From Polynucleobacter asymbioticus (GTDB taxonomy: Bacteria > Pseudomonadota > Gammaproteobacteria > Burkholderiales > Burkholderiaceae): 64,000 nt of DNA. The notes under the pieces were generated by a model. That model saw only the letters and a list, made by a program, of their open reading frames with translations. It was not told the DNA's origin and did not search any database. The DNA lies in NCBI RefSeq assembly GCF_018687575.1, contig NZ_CP061297.1, positions 558,001 to 622,000 of the forward strand, given 5' to 3'. Shown here in pieces: positions 23,330-31,471 of the stretch (position 1 is the stretch's first letter; each line of letters begins with the position of its first letter). Made by a program: the position numbers and the translations under genes.

Positions 23330-23776
23330 TTGAAATACCTCCATCTCCTTTTCTTGCTTTTATTTGCCACCCCCAGTTTGGCTGTGGAACCCCTGGTGTT
23401 TATTTGCGAGCGTTCAGAAAAGAATTACACCGAAACCTATGAGTTCAAAGTCGTTCCCGCTTCAAAAAATCAGAAAGCTAAAGTCTTTTTTGATAATCGA
23501 GATTTAGATCGGTCGAATGAGTTGGGCAAACAAACCGTGAAGAATGTGTTGATCACCGAACCTACAGTCCTTGTGTCAATAGAGGCGCATTTCCCACCAG
23601 AGATTTTTGATGGCGTGCAATATGGAGCTGGTTTGGTTACCACGGCGATTGTGATTAATCGCTCAACTGGTCAGCTTAGAAAAGCGGAGACCGTAAAAGG
23701 TGGAATTCTCTCTGCAACCCTTGGTGAGGGTACGAAGACTTATCAAGAGCAATGCGCTGCTACTAACAAGCCTTAA
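23330..23776 (+). CDS. Small exported protein of unknown function
   Basis: A 148-residue protein with signal peptide M-K-Y-L-H-L-L-F-L-L-L-F-A-T-P-S-L-A. The start is TTG at 23330, preceded by a weak CAGG; no in-frame ATG precedes the signal. The mature protein is a mixed beta protein with two cysteines (I-C-E-R-S near residue 26 and E-Q-C-A near the end), probably disulfide-bonded in the periplasm. No family recognised. It begins 21 bp beyond the right attachment repeat, so it may be the first host gene after the island. It converges with exbD, overlapping by 4 bp. Confidence 0.65.
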   Translation: MKYLHLLFLLLFATPSLAVEPLVFICERSEKNYTETYEFKVVPASKNQKAKVFFDNRDLDRSNELGKQTVKNVLITEPTVLVSIEAHFPPEIFDGVQYGAGLVTTAIVINRSTGQLRKAETVKGGILSATLGEGTKTYQEQCAATNKP

Positions 23777-24186
23777 TTAGGCTCAGTGACAAACCCCAGT
23801 TTTGTTAAGCCAGCGCGACGTGATGCGGCTAATACCTGAGCAACATATTCATACTTCACAGATTTATCAGCGCGTAAATTGATTTCTGGTTGCGGCTCCT
23901 TTTGAGCTGCTTTTTCTGCATAGCCATCAAAAGTCTTTAAATCAATCGGTGTGCTATTCCAAAATATTTGACCCTGAGCATCAATCGAGAGTTGAACTGA
24001 CTCTGGCTTGACCTCATTGCGCACGCTATTAGCCTTAGGCAATTCAACCTTTACCGCTTGTTGAATCACTGGCAAGGTAATGATGAAAATAATTAAGAGC
24101 ACCAACATGACATCCACCATCGGAGTCATATTGATTTCAGCCATGATGCCGCTTTCTTCTTGATCGTTCTGAAGATTAAAAGACAT
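23773..24186 (-). CDS. exbD: Biopolymer transport protein ExbD
   Basis: A 137-residue ExbD/TolR-family protein. A short cytoplasmic N-terminus is followed by M-A-E-I-N-M-T-P-M-V-D-V-M-L-V-L-L-I-I-F, whose single membrane helix carries the essential proton-coupling Asp. The periplasmic domain follows, with L-R-A-D-K-S-V-K-Y. With ExbB it energises TonB using the proton gradient. Third gene of tonB-exbB-exbD, 2 bp after exbB. Confidence 0.93.
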   Translation of the reverse strand: MSFNLQNDQEESGIMAEINMTPMVDVMLVLLIIFIITLPVIQQAVKVELPKANSVRNEVKPESVQLSIDAQGQIFWNSTPIDLKTFDGYAEKAAQKEPQPEINLRADKSVKYEYVAQVLAASRRAGLTKLGFVTEPN

Positions 24187-24188
24187 AT

Positions 24189-24881
24189 TTATTCTCCAGA
24201 TTTCACACGGGCACCAGTTGCAAAGTAAGCGAGGAGATCATTGCCAAAGCGATTGAGGTCAGCGATCAATAATTTATTGGCGCGATTAATGGCATTAAAT
24301 CCCAGTACGGCTGGAATCGCTACCGCCAAACCTAAGGCAGTCATGATGAGCGCTTCACCAATTGGACCGGCGACTTGATCAATCTGGGCGCTACCTGAGC
24401 TACTAATGGCAATCAAAGCGTGATAGATACCCCATACCGTTCCAAACAGACCGACAAAGGGTGATATTGCGCCAGTAGAGCCCAAGAAGGTAAGTCCTTT
24501 TTGGAATTGCGCTGCTACACCATCAATGCTGTTCTTGAGACTTCTTGCCATCCACTCGGAGTAATTCAGCGTTTGCAGAAGCTCGCGATGGTTGGTGGAT
24601 TGACTTTGATGGTGGATGGAGGCGCTACTTGCTGCCTTAGCAACGTGATAGTAGGGATTACTTGCATGATTCGTGAATGCGTTCAGACCTTGATCATATG
24701 AGGTGGCACGCCAAAATTGATCTATTTCTACCTTCAATTTATTCAGAGTGCGCAAATCCCAAAAGCGTGACAGGATGATGACCCAGGTTACAACAGAGCA
24801 AGTGAGCAGGATGATTGCTACAAAGCGGGTAACCGCATCGCCTTCAAGCCATAAATTGGCTAATCCAAATGGTGTATTCAT
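24189..24881 (-). CDS. exbB: Biopolymer transport protein ExbB (MotA/TolQ/ExbB family)
   Basis: A 230-residue inner-membrane channel protein with three membrane helices (near residues 15-37, 130-160 and 175-200). It has the diagnostic G-L-F-G-T-V-W-G-I-Y-H-A-L and the G-P-I-G-E-A-L-I-M-T-A-L-G-L-A-V-A-I-P-A segment. It forms the pentameric ring around ExbD. Tight spacing (5 bp after tonB, 2 bp before exbD) makes a single operon. Confidence 0.95.
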   Translation of the reverse strand: MNTPFGLANLWLEGDAVTRFVAIILLTCSVVTWVIILSRFWDLRTLNKLKVEIDQFWRATSYDQGLNAFTNHASNPYYHVAKAASSASIHHQSQSTNHRELLQTLNYSEWMARSLKNSIDGVAAQFQKGLTFLGSTGAISPFVGLFGTVWGIYHALIAISSSGSAQIDQVAGPIGEALIMTALGLAVAIPAVLGFNAINRANKLLIADLNRFGNDLLAYFATGARVKSGE

Positions 24882-24886
24882 AATAG

Positions 24887-25579
24887 TTAATTCTTTAAAT
24901 TGAATTTAATTAAAAGGTTGGTAGAAATTCTTTGAGGCGAACCATTTACGAGAAATGGCTTAAAGCGATAGCGACGACCAATCTCTGTTGCTGCACGATC
25001 TAATCTTGGAAAGGAGCTGGAGCGTAATAAAGCTACATCTTCAACATTCCCTGACTCATCAATAATCAATCTCACCACTACTTCACCTTGCTCCCCAGAT
25101 CTTTTTGAGAAAGAAGGGTAGTAAGCATCGGCATCAGGCTGATATACGACAACCAGTTTACCAATGTCAGTCTGAATCGGTGTGCCGCTAGACCCGGAGG
25201 TCGTGGCAGGCGCAACAGTGGCATTGGGTGCTTGGGATTCGCTTTTGGACTGCGGTGTTGGTGGAGTTGCTGCCTGTTGCTGGGTTTGTGGTGGGCTTGG
25301 CGCTTGGGTGGATTTCTCATCCACAGTTTTCTTCTTTTGCTCTTGCTTGGGTTTTGGCGGGGGTGCGGCTGGAGTAGCTTGAGGCTGCTTAGCGGCCTCA
25401 GGACTTACAAGATTAGCCATGACTCGTGCATCGTCAAGATTATTTTCATGATCGGGTTTCATGCCACTCTGAAAACCAATTAAAAATAGTAGGTGTAATG
25501 CAATGACGATGCCGATGATGATCCGCTCGGTTTTATCGAAGGGTAGACGCGCATTCATTTGACTTAAGAAGGTGCTCAT
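24887..25579 (-). CDS. tonB: Energy transducer TonB
   Basis: A 230-residue TonB. An N-terminal membrane anchor lies at residues 21-38, followed by a long Pro/Lys/Gln-rich periplasmic spacer (P-P-P-K-P-K-Q-E-Q-K-K-K) and a C-terminal TonB fold from about residue 150 with Y-P-S-F-S-K-R-S-G-E-Q-G-E-V-V-V-R and F-K-P-F-L-V-N-G. It links the ExbBD motor to outer-membrane receptors. No TonB-dependent receptor lies in the window. Its start overlaps the murI stop by 4 bp, so it may be transcribed through from murI. Confidence 0.93.
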   Translation of the reverse strand: MSTFLSQMNARLPFDKTERIIIGIVIALHLLFLIGFQSGMKPDHENNLDDARVMANLVSPEAAKQPQATPAAPPPKPKQEQKKKTVDEKSTQAPSPPQTQQQAATPPTPQSKSESQAPNATVAPATTSGSSGTPIQTDIGKLVVVYQPDADAYYPSFSKRSGEQGEVVVRLIIDESGNVEDVALLRSSSFPRLDRAATEIGRRYRFKPFLVNGSPQRISTNLLIKFNLKN

Positions 25580-26382
25580 CTAAAGGCGCTCACTAACTGA
25601 GATTGGGTGCTGTGCTCCTTGAGATCTGTTTGCATGAGCTCATGCGCCATTTGATGCAAACGCCCGGCATCTTTACTGCTGATGAACTGAATGGAGCCAT
25701 ACTCACCTTCATCCAATTGCTTGCCTTGCGCCTCTAATTTTCTTTTGAGTTGGCGCACTACAGCATCACTGGTATCAATGAGATTAATTGAATCACCCAA
25801 CAGCTTGCGGATAGCTTTACGTAAAAAAGGATAGTGCGTACATCCCAGAACCAGGGTGTCAGCACCTGCAAGCTGAATGGGTTCAAGATGCTCAGCAAGT
25901 AACTCTAAAGTTTCTTCGCTATTGGCTTGGCCTGCCTCAATAAGTGCCACTAAACCAGCTCCGGCTTGTTTTACAAACTGGCAGTTCGGAAGGGTAGCCA
26001 GTAAGGCGCTAAATTTATCGCTCTTAAGTGTGGCCTCGGTTGCAAGTACGCCAACAATCCCATTGGCCGACTGCATTGCTGCAGGTTTGATACCAGGCTC
26101 TACGCCGATGATGGGGATATTGCACAGTTCATCACGAATATTGGCAATCGCTTCGGCGGTAGCGGTATTGCACGCAACCATAATTGCATCGCATCCCTGT
26201 GCTGCTAAAAATTGGCATAACTCCATACTGCGTGAAGCAATCCACTCACTGGATTTTTCTCCATAGGGAGCATTGATCGAGTCTGCCAAATACATATAGT
26301 CATGCTCGGGAAGCTGGCGCAGAGCCTCATCCAAAATGGATAAGCCTCCCACGCCAGAATCAAAAACCCCGATGAGTGCCAA
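25576..26382 (-). CDS. murI: Glutamate racemase
   Basis: A 268-residue MurI that converts L- to D-glutamate for peptidoglycan. It has G-V-F-D-S-G-V-G-G-L-S at residues 5-15, the first catalytic Cys in V-A-C-N-T-A-T-A near residue 70 and the second in L-G-C-T-H-Y-P-F near residue 181. It overlaps tonB by 4 bp. Confidence 0.95.
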   Translation of the reverse strand: MALIGVFDSGVGGLSILDEALRQLPEHDYMYLADSINAPYGEKSSEWIASRSMELCQFLAAQGCDAIMVACNTATAEAIANIRDELCNIPIIGVEPGIKPAAMQSANGIVGVLATEATLKSDKFSALLATLPNCQFVKQAGAGLVALIEAGQANSEETLELLAEHLEPIQLAGADTLVLGCTHYPFLRKAIRKLLGDSINLIDTSDAVVRQLKRKLEAQGKQLDEGEYGSIQFISSKDAGRLHQMAHELMQTDLKEHSTQSQLVSAFR

Positions 26383-26440
26383 GTAAGTTCGCTTAACTAA
26401 GAGGTGCTTGATTGAATGAGTAAATGACGCACTAATTCAC

Positions 26441-27964
26441 TTAAGCGATCTTGACTGGAATGCCAGCAATCTTGGCTTGCCATTCCTTGGGACCCGTATC
26501 ATGCATTGAAATGCCGGCCGAACTGACGGCTACCGTCACTGGCATGTCTTTGACATCGAATTCATAAATCGCCTCCATACCCAGGTCAGCAAAGCCAACC
26601 ACCTTGGCCGTCTGAATCGCTTTAGAGACTAAGTAAGCAGCACCACCAACAGCCATGAGGTAGGCTGACTTATGTTTCTTGATTGCTTCAATTGCAGTAG
26701 GACCACGTTCTGCTTTACCAATCATGGAGATCAAACCAGTTTGAGCCAGCATCATCTCCGTGAACTTATCCATACGAGTTGAGGTGGTTGGGCCTGCTGG
26801 ACCAACTGCTTCGCCCGCTACCGGATCGACCGGGCCAACGTAATAGATCACGCGGTTCTTAAAGCTCACTGGTAATTCTTCGCCTTTGGCGAGCATGTCC
26901 TGAATACGCTTATGAGCAGCATCACGACCAGTCAAAATTTTGCCGTTCAGGAGCAGTGTTTCGCCTTCTTTCCAGCCAGCTACTTCTTCTGCGGTCAAAG
27001 TATCCAAATTTACGCGCTTGGACTTCTTGGTATCTGGCGTCCAAGTCACATCTGGCCAATCCGATAAGGAAGGCTTTTCTAGTATCGCTGGACCATCGCC
27101 ATGCAAGTGGAAATGTACGTGACGGGTTGCGGCACAGTTTGGAATCATCGCTACTGGCAATGAAGCTGCATGCGTTGGGTATTCCATGATCTTGATGTCA
27201 AGAACAGTAGCTAAACCACCGAGACCTTGTGCGCCAATGCCGAGCTGATTCACCTTCTCGTATAACTCTAAGCGTAGCTCTTCAGCACGCGTTTTTGCAC
27301 CGCGTGCAATCAGCTCCTGAATATCCACAGGACCCATCAAAGACTCTTTAGCCATCAACATGGCTTTTTCTGGAGTTCCGCCAATACCGATGCCTAGGAT
27401 GCCAGGAGGGCACCAACCAGCACCCATCGTTGGGACAGTCTTGAGTACCCAATCTACGATCGAGTCAGAAGGGTTGAGCATGACCATCTTGGCTTTATTT
27501 TCAGAGCCACCACCCTTGGCTGCGCAAATGACTTCAACATCATCGCCCGGGACAATTTCGTAATGAATGACGGCGGGGGTGTTATCACCTGTATTTTTGC
27601 GTTTACCTGCTGGATCAGCCAATACGGAAGCTCGTAATGGGTTCTCTGGATTCATATAGGCGCGACGAACGCCTTCATTCACCATTTCGGTGACGCTCAT
27701 GGTGGCATCGCCCCATTGGACGTTCATACCAATTTTGAGAAAAACAACTGCAATACCGGTGTCCTGACACATTGGGCGGTGGCCTTCTGCGCACATGCGG
27801 CTATTGGTCAAAATCTGCGCAATCGCATCTTTGGCGGCGGCACCTTGCTCCAGCTCATAAGCCTTACCCATGGCTGAGATGAAGTCCTTGGGGTGGTAAT
27901 AAGAGATGAACTGGAATGCGTCTGCAACGCTTTGAATGAGGTCGTTTTGTTTGATATTTGTCAT
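26441..27964 (-). CDS. Class I fumarate hydratase (iron-sulfur, oxygen-sensitive)
   Basis: A 507-residue single-chain class I fumarase combining the alpha and beta domains as in E. coli FumA/FumB. The N-terminal domain carries C-Q-D-T-G-I near residue 65, A-A-K-G-G-G-S-E-N-K and P-P-G-I-L-G-I-G-I-G-G. The C-terminal domain has G-P-T-T-S-T-R-M-D and E-A-I-Y-E-F. The [4Fe-4S] cluster cysteines are present. It catalyses fumarate to malate in the TCA cycle. It is divergent from acs with a 167-bp intergenic gap. Confidence 0.93.
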   Translation of the reverse strand: MTNIKQNDLIQSVADAFQFISYYHPKDFISAMGKAYELEQGAAAKDAIAQILTNSRMCAEGHRPMCQDTGIAVVFLKIGMNVQWGDATMSVTEMVNEGVRRAYMNPENPLRASVLADPAGKRKNTGDNTPAVIHYEIVPGDDVEVICAAKGGGSENKAKMVMLNPSDSIVDWVLKTVPTMGAGWCPPGILGIGIGGTPEKAMLMAKESLMGPVDIQELIARGAKTRAEELRLELYEKVNQLGIGAQGLGGLATVLDIKIMEYPTHAASLPVAMIPNCAATRHVHFHLHGDGPAILEKPSLSDWPDVTWTPDTKKSKRVNLDTLTAEEVAGWKEGETLLLNGKILTGRDAAHKRIQDMLAKGEELPVSFKNRVIYYVGPVDPVAGEAVGPAGPTTSTRMDKFTEMMLAQTGLISMIGKAERGPTAIEAIKKHKSAYLMAVGGAAYLVSKAIQTAKVVGFADLGMEAIYEFDVKDMPVTVAVSSAGISMHDTGPKEWQAKIAGIPVKIA

Positions 27965-28131
27965 GGTTTTGGGCTGAATTATGTAAGGTTTCTTCTATTT
28001 TAAGGGTTTGCCATAGAGCAAATCTAGCGTGTTTTCACTTATCTTATTAGCTCTTGGGGATGCGTTTCCCTAACTCTGCGCTATTTTTGCAGAAAAAGAC
28101 GACTGATTATTGAATAGAAGGGCTGTGAAGC

Positions 28132-30105
28132 ATGGAACCATTGATGCAAGAAAACCGCGTATTTAACCCACCTGCAGACTTTATTAAATCTGCAGCCATT
28201 CCTGGGATGGAAGCTTATAACAAGCTTTGTGCTGAAGCTAACCAGGATTATGACGGTTTCTGGGGTCGTCTTGCTAAGGAAAATCTCTTCTGGAAAAAGC
28301 CTTTCACTAAAGTTTTAGATGAATCTAAAGCACCTTTTTATAAATGGTTTGAAGATGGCACAACAAATGCCTCATATAACTGTTTAGATCGCCAAGTTGA
28401 AAATGGTCTGGGTAATAAGACTGCGATTATTTTTGAAGCGGATGACGGATCTGTTACCAATGTAACTTACCAAGAATTACTCGAGCGCGTTTGCAAAATG
28501 GCAAATGCACTTCGTAAGATGGGCATTAAGTCTGGCGATAGCGTCATCATTTACATGGCAATGACGATTGAAGGCGTTGTTGCAATGCAAGCTTGCGCAC
28601 GCATCGGTGCAATTCACTCTGTAGTGTTTGGTGGTTTTTCTGCTCAAGCTTTGCGTGATCGAATTATTGACGTAGGTGCTGTTGCTGTGATTACAGCTGA
28701 CGGCCAATTCCGTGGTGGCAAATCATTGCCATTAAAAGCGATTTGTGACGAAGCGCTGTCTACCGGTGAATGCCCGAAGGTAAAGCATGTCATTGTCAAC
28801 AAACGTACTGGTTCTGAAGTCACGATGACTGCAGGTCGCGATGTCTGGATGCAAGAAATCGTTGCCAATGAATCCGCTACTTGTGAGCCAGAGTGGGTCA
28901 GCGCTGAGCATCCACTGTTCATTCTTTACACCTCTGGATCTACTGGTAAGCCAAAGGGTGTTCAGCACTCCACTGGTGGTTACCTCTTGTGGGCGATTCT
29001 CACAATGAAGTGGACTTTCGACATCAAGCCAAATGACGTCTTCTGGTGTACTGCTGACATCGGCTGGGTAACGGGCCACTCTTACATTACTTACGGGCCA
29101 CTCGCAGTAGGCGCTACTGAGATCGTATTTGAGGGTGTTCCAACTTATCCCAATGCTGGTCGTTTCTGGGACATGATTCAGAAACACAAAGCAACGATCT
29201 TCTACACAGCCCCAACAGCCATTCGTTCATTGATCAAAGCATCTAGCAATGATCAAGCAGTGCATCCAAAGAGCTATGACTTATCCTCACTGCGCCTCTT
29301 AGGTTCAGTGGGTGAGCCGATCAATCCAGAGGCTTGGATGTGGTACTACGAGAATGTGGGTGGCTCACGTTGCCCAATCGCCGATACTTTCTGGCAAACA
29401 GAAACTGGTGGCCACATGATTTCACCATTGCCAGGTGCAACACCGATGATTCCAGGTTCATGCACATTGCCATTGCCAGGTATTCAGGCAGCGATTGTGG
29501 ACGAAGCTGGTGCGGATGTTCCAAACGGTCAAGGTGGTATTTTGGTTGTGAAGCGACCATGGCCATCGATGATTCGCACGATTTGGGGTGATCCTGATCG
29601 CTTCGTGAAATCCTATTTCCCAGAAGAATTGGGCGGCACTTTGTATTTGGCAGGTGACGGTGCAATCCGTAATAAAGATACTGGCTACTTCACGATTACT
29701 GGCCGTATCGATGACGTATTGAACGTCTCTGGTCACCGCATGGGCACGATGGAAATTGAATCTTGCTTAGTTGCTAACCCATTGGTTGCTGAAGCTGCGG
29801 TAGTGGGTCGTCCAGACGATATGACTGGTGAAGCGATTTGCGTATTCGTGGTTCTGAAGGGCGGACGCCCAACAGGGGATGAAGCCAAGAAGATTGCAAC
29901 TGAGTTGCGTAACTGGGTTGGTAAAGAGATCGGTCCGATCGCTAAACCAAAAGATGTTCGTTTCGGTGATAACTTGCCTAAGACCCGCTCTGGCAAGATC
30001 ATGCGCCGCTTGTTACGTGTGATTGCAAAGGGCGAAGAAGTGACTCAAGATACTTCCACCCTTGAAAATCCAGCAATCTTGGACCAACTGAAAGAGTCTG
30101 TCTAA
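28132..30105 (+). CDS. acs: Acetate--CoA ligase (acetyl-CoA synthetase)
   Basis: A 657-residue AMP-forming acetyl-CoA synthetase, of family length. It contains the ATP/AMP signature [11 protein letters not shown] near residue 266, F-W-Q-T-E-T-G-G-H near residue 421, the hinge region [13 protein letters not shown], and the C-terminal lysine in [13 protein letters not shown] that is the known acetylation site. It activates acetate for the TCA cycle. A second in-frame ATG four codons in (28144) is an alternative start. Confidence 0.96.
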   Translation: MEPLMQENRVFNPPADFIKSAAIPGMEAYNKLCAEANQDYDGFWGRLAKENLFWKKPFTKVLDESKAPFYKWFEDGTTNASYNCLDRQVENGLGNKTAIIFEADDGSVTNVTYQELLERVCKMANALRKMGIKSGDSVIIYMAMTIEGVVAMQACARIGAIHSVVFGGFSAQALRDRIIDVGAVAVITADGQFRGGKSLPLKAICDEALSTGECPKVKHVIVNKRTGSEVTMTAGRDVWMQEIVANESATCEPEWVSAEHPLFILYTSGSTGKPKGVQHSTGGYLLWAILTMKWTFDIKPNDVFWCTADIGWVTGHSYITYGPLAVGATEIVFEGVPTYPNAGRFWDMIQKHKATIFYTAPTAIRSLIKASSNDQAVHPKSYDLSSLRLLGSVGEPINPEAWMWYYENVGGSRCPIADTFWQTETGGHMISPLPGATPMIPGSCTLPLPGIQAAIVDEAGADVPNGQGGILVVKRPWPSMIRTIWGDPDRFVKSYFPEELGGTLYLAGDGAIRNKDTGYFTITGRIDDVLNVSGHRMGTMEIESCLVANPLVAEAAVVGRPDDMTGEAICVFVVLKGGRPTGDEAKKIATELRNWVGKEIGPIAKPKDVRFGDNLPKTRSGKIMRRLLRVIAKGEEVTQDTSTLENPAILDQLKESV

Positions 30106-30147
30106 GTAGTCAAATAGGCTTTTAGAGGCAAACCCTTCTGGCAAACG

Positions 30148-30153
30148 TATAAT
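30148..30153 (+). promoter_or_regulatory. -10 box of tRNA-Ser promoter
   Basis: Consensus TATAAT lies 12 bp before the tRNA 5' end. The hexamer 17 bp upstream (GAGGCA) is a poor -35, common for strong -10 tRNA promoters. Confidence 0.6.
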
Positions 30154-30165
30154 CAACGTCAGTAC

Positions 30166-30256
30166 GGAAGGGTGGATGAGCGGTTTAAGTCACACGCCTG
30201 GAAAGCGTGCGTAGGTTAATAGCCTACCGCGGGTTCGAATCCCGCCTCTTCCGCCA
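30166..30256 (+). tRNA. tRNA-Ser (anticodon GGA), CCA encoded
   Basis: The acceptor stem GGAAGGG pairs with CTCTTCC with one G-T pair, and the D-loop is GGTTTAAGT. The anticodon stem ACGCCT-GGA-AAGCGT is followed by a long class II variable arm (GTAGGTTAATAGCCTAC), a T-loop GTTCGAATC, discriminator G and encoded CCA. No att-like copy of its end is seen downstream in this window. Confidence 0.97.
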
Positions 30257-30264
30257 GTAGTTTG

Positions 30265-30287
30265 AAACCACCTTCGGGTGGTTTTTT
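30265..30287 (+). terminator. Rho-independent terminator after tRNA-Ser
   Basis: AAACCACC, TTCG, GGTGGTTT and a T-run. Strong UUCG-capped hairpin starting 9 bp after CCA. Confidence 0.88.
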
Positions 30288-30413
30288 CTTTGTTTTTACC
30301 TGATTTTTACCCTAAATTGACCCTCATCCAGAAATGATTTAAGCCCTCAACCCTCTGTTTTTAATCAAATAAAGGGATTTTTGATTTATTTGTTGCGTTG
30401 CCGCAAATAATTC

Positions 30414-30442
30414 TTGCAGTGCAACAAAAAACTTCTTACAAT
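30414..30442 (+). promoter_or_regulatory. Sigma-70-type promoter of the phasin gene
   Basis: TTGCAG (30414-30419), a 17-bp spacer and TACAAT (30437-30442), ending 45 bp before the phasin ATG. A TTAGGA ribosome site lies at the expected distance. Short TTGTTGCGTTGCCGCAA repeats just upstream could bind a regulator. Confidence 0.7.
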
Positions 30443-30487
30443 GGTGCATCGCAATAAAATTCATCAATTTAAAAGTTAGGAAAAATC

Positions 30488-31060
30488 ATGTTCCAAAATC
30501 AATTAAACGACCAACTCACACAAGCTCAAGCTAAAGCAGTTGAAAACGCAAAGTACTTGGCTCAAGTAGCTGTTGAAAGTGCAAAAGAATTAGCTGAAAT
30601 CAACCAAGCTGCTGCTAAAGATGCTTTAGTTGCTGCTCAAGATACAAGCGCACAATTGTTGGCAATTAAAGATGCACAACAATTGGCAAAATTGGCTCAG
30701 CCAGAAACTGCTCAAGAAGCTGCTAAGTACGCTGCTGCTTACCAAGCTAAAGTAAACAAAGTTGTACGTAACGGTAACAAAGAAGTTGCTCAAGTAGTTG
30801 ACGCTTCTATTGATGACGCACGTGCTGACATGGTTAAGTTTGTCAAAGAAGCTACTAAGACAGCTCCTGCTGGTTCTGAGGCATTTGTATCTGCATTCAA
30901 AACTGCATTTGAAACTTCACTCCAACAGTTTGATCAAGTTCGCGCTTCAGCAACTGACGCATTCGCAAACTTTGAGAAAAGTGTTGACGCTGCAATGGCT
31001 AACATTCAAGGCCAATACGCTGTAGCTAAGCCTGCTGCAAAAAGCCGTAAAGCTGCTTAA
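30488..31060 (+). CDS. Phasin family protein (polyhydroxyalkanoate granule coat)
   Basis: A 190-residue, Ala/Lys/Gln-rich, almost wholly helical protein. Its start F-x-x-Q-L-N-D-Q-L-T-Q-A-Q and the segment A-A-A-Y-Q-A-K-V-N-K-V are typical of Burkholderiales phasins, which coat PHA storage granules. Codon use is strongly biased (GCT, GAA, CAA), suggesting high expression, as does the good promoter. PhaC or PhaB are not in the window. Monocistronic, between a promoter and a terminator. Confidence 0.9.
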   Translation: MFQNQLNDQLTQAQAKAVENAKYLAQVAVESAKELAEINQAAAKDALVAAQDTSAQLLAIKDAQQLAKLAQPETAQEAAKYAAAYQAKVNKVVRNGNKEVAQVVDASIDDARADMVKFVKEATKTAPAGSEAFVSAFKTAFETSLQQFDQVRASATDAFANFEKSVDAAMANIQGQYAVAKPAAKSRKAA

Positions 31061-31084
31061 TTCGTTTTAATCGCTTTGCACGAG

Positions 31085-31110
31085 AAACCGCCTTCGGGTG
31101 GTTTTTCTTT
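31085..31110 (+). terminator. Rho-independent terminator of the phasin gene
   Basis: AAACCGCC, TTCG, GGTGGTTT then T-rich. Near-copy of the tRNA-Ser terminator. Confidence 0.85.
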
Positions 31111-31157
31111 TTCTGCTTGCCGTAAGATCTAGGTATTCAAGTCAAATGGGGGAAAGT

Positions 31158-31463
31158 ATGATCTTCGCAATCCTTTTAATGGATCGTCCTGGTACAGCAG
31201 AATTACGCATTCAGGTGCGACCAGAGCATCGCGCCTATTTGGGTCAGCTTGCAGACAAGATGGCCTTTGCTGGCCCCCTGACATCTGAAGATGGCAAGAC
31301 CACGGTGGGCAGTTTGCTAGTGATGGATTTTCCTAGCAAGGCAGATGTAGAGGCTTGGTTAGCAGATGAGCCATTCACTAAGGCGGGCGTCTATGAAAAG
31401 CCCATCATTCATGTGTTTAACAATAGCTGGCAGCAAAAGGTAGGATTTCCTCCGGCACTCTAA
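31158..31463 (+). CDS. YciI-like protein
   Basis: A 101-residue protein of the YciI/YCII family, a ferredoxin-like dimeric alpha+beta barrel. It shows M-I-F-A-I-L-L-M-D-R-P at the start, R-P-E-H-R-A-Y-L near residue 21 with the conserved His, G-P-L-T-S-E-D-G and A-E-A-type D-D/E-P-F near residue 77. I place the start at 31158, right after a GGGGGAAAG ribosome site. Biochemical role of the family is mostly unknown; some act on chlorinated or lactone compounds. It lies 8 bp before the DUF748 gene. Confidence 0.85.
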   Translation: MIFAILLMDRPGTAELRIQVRPEHRAYLGQLADKMAFAGPLTSEDGKTTVGSLLVMDFPSKADVEAWLADEPFTKAGVYEKPIIHVFNNSWQQKVGFPPAL

Positions 31464-31471
31464 ATCCTTCA

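Noticed and set aside
27965..28131. Riboswitch between the fumarase and acs genes
   Set aside because: Only an ordinary divergent intergenic region; I see no recognisable aptamer or terminator/antiterminator pair.
30166..31110. A second island at tRNA-Ser
   Set aside because: No copy of the tRNA 3' end is seen downstream and the neighbours (phasin, acs) are ordinary genes.
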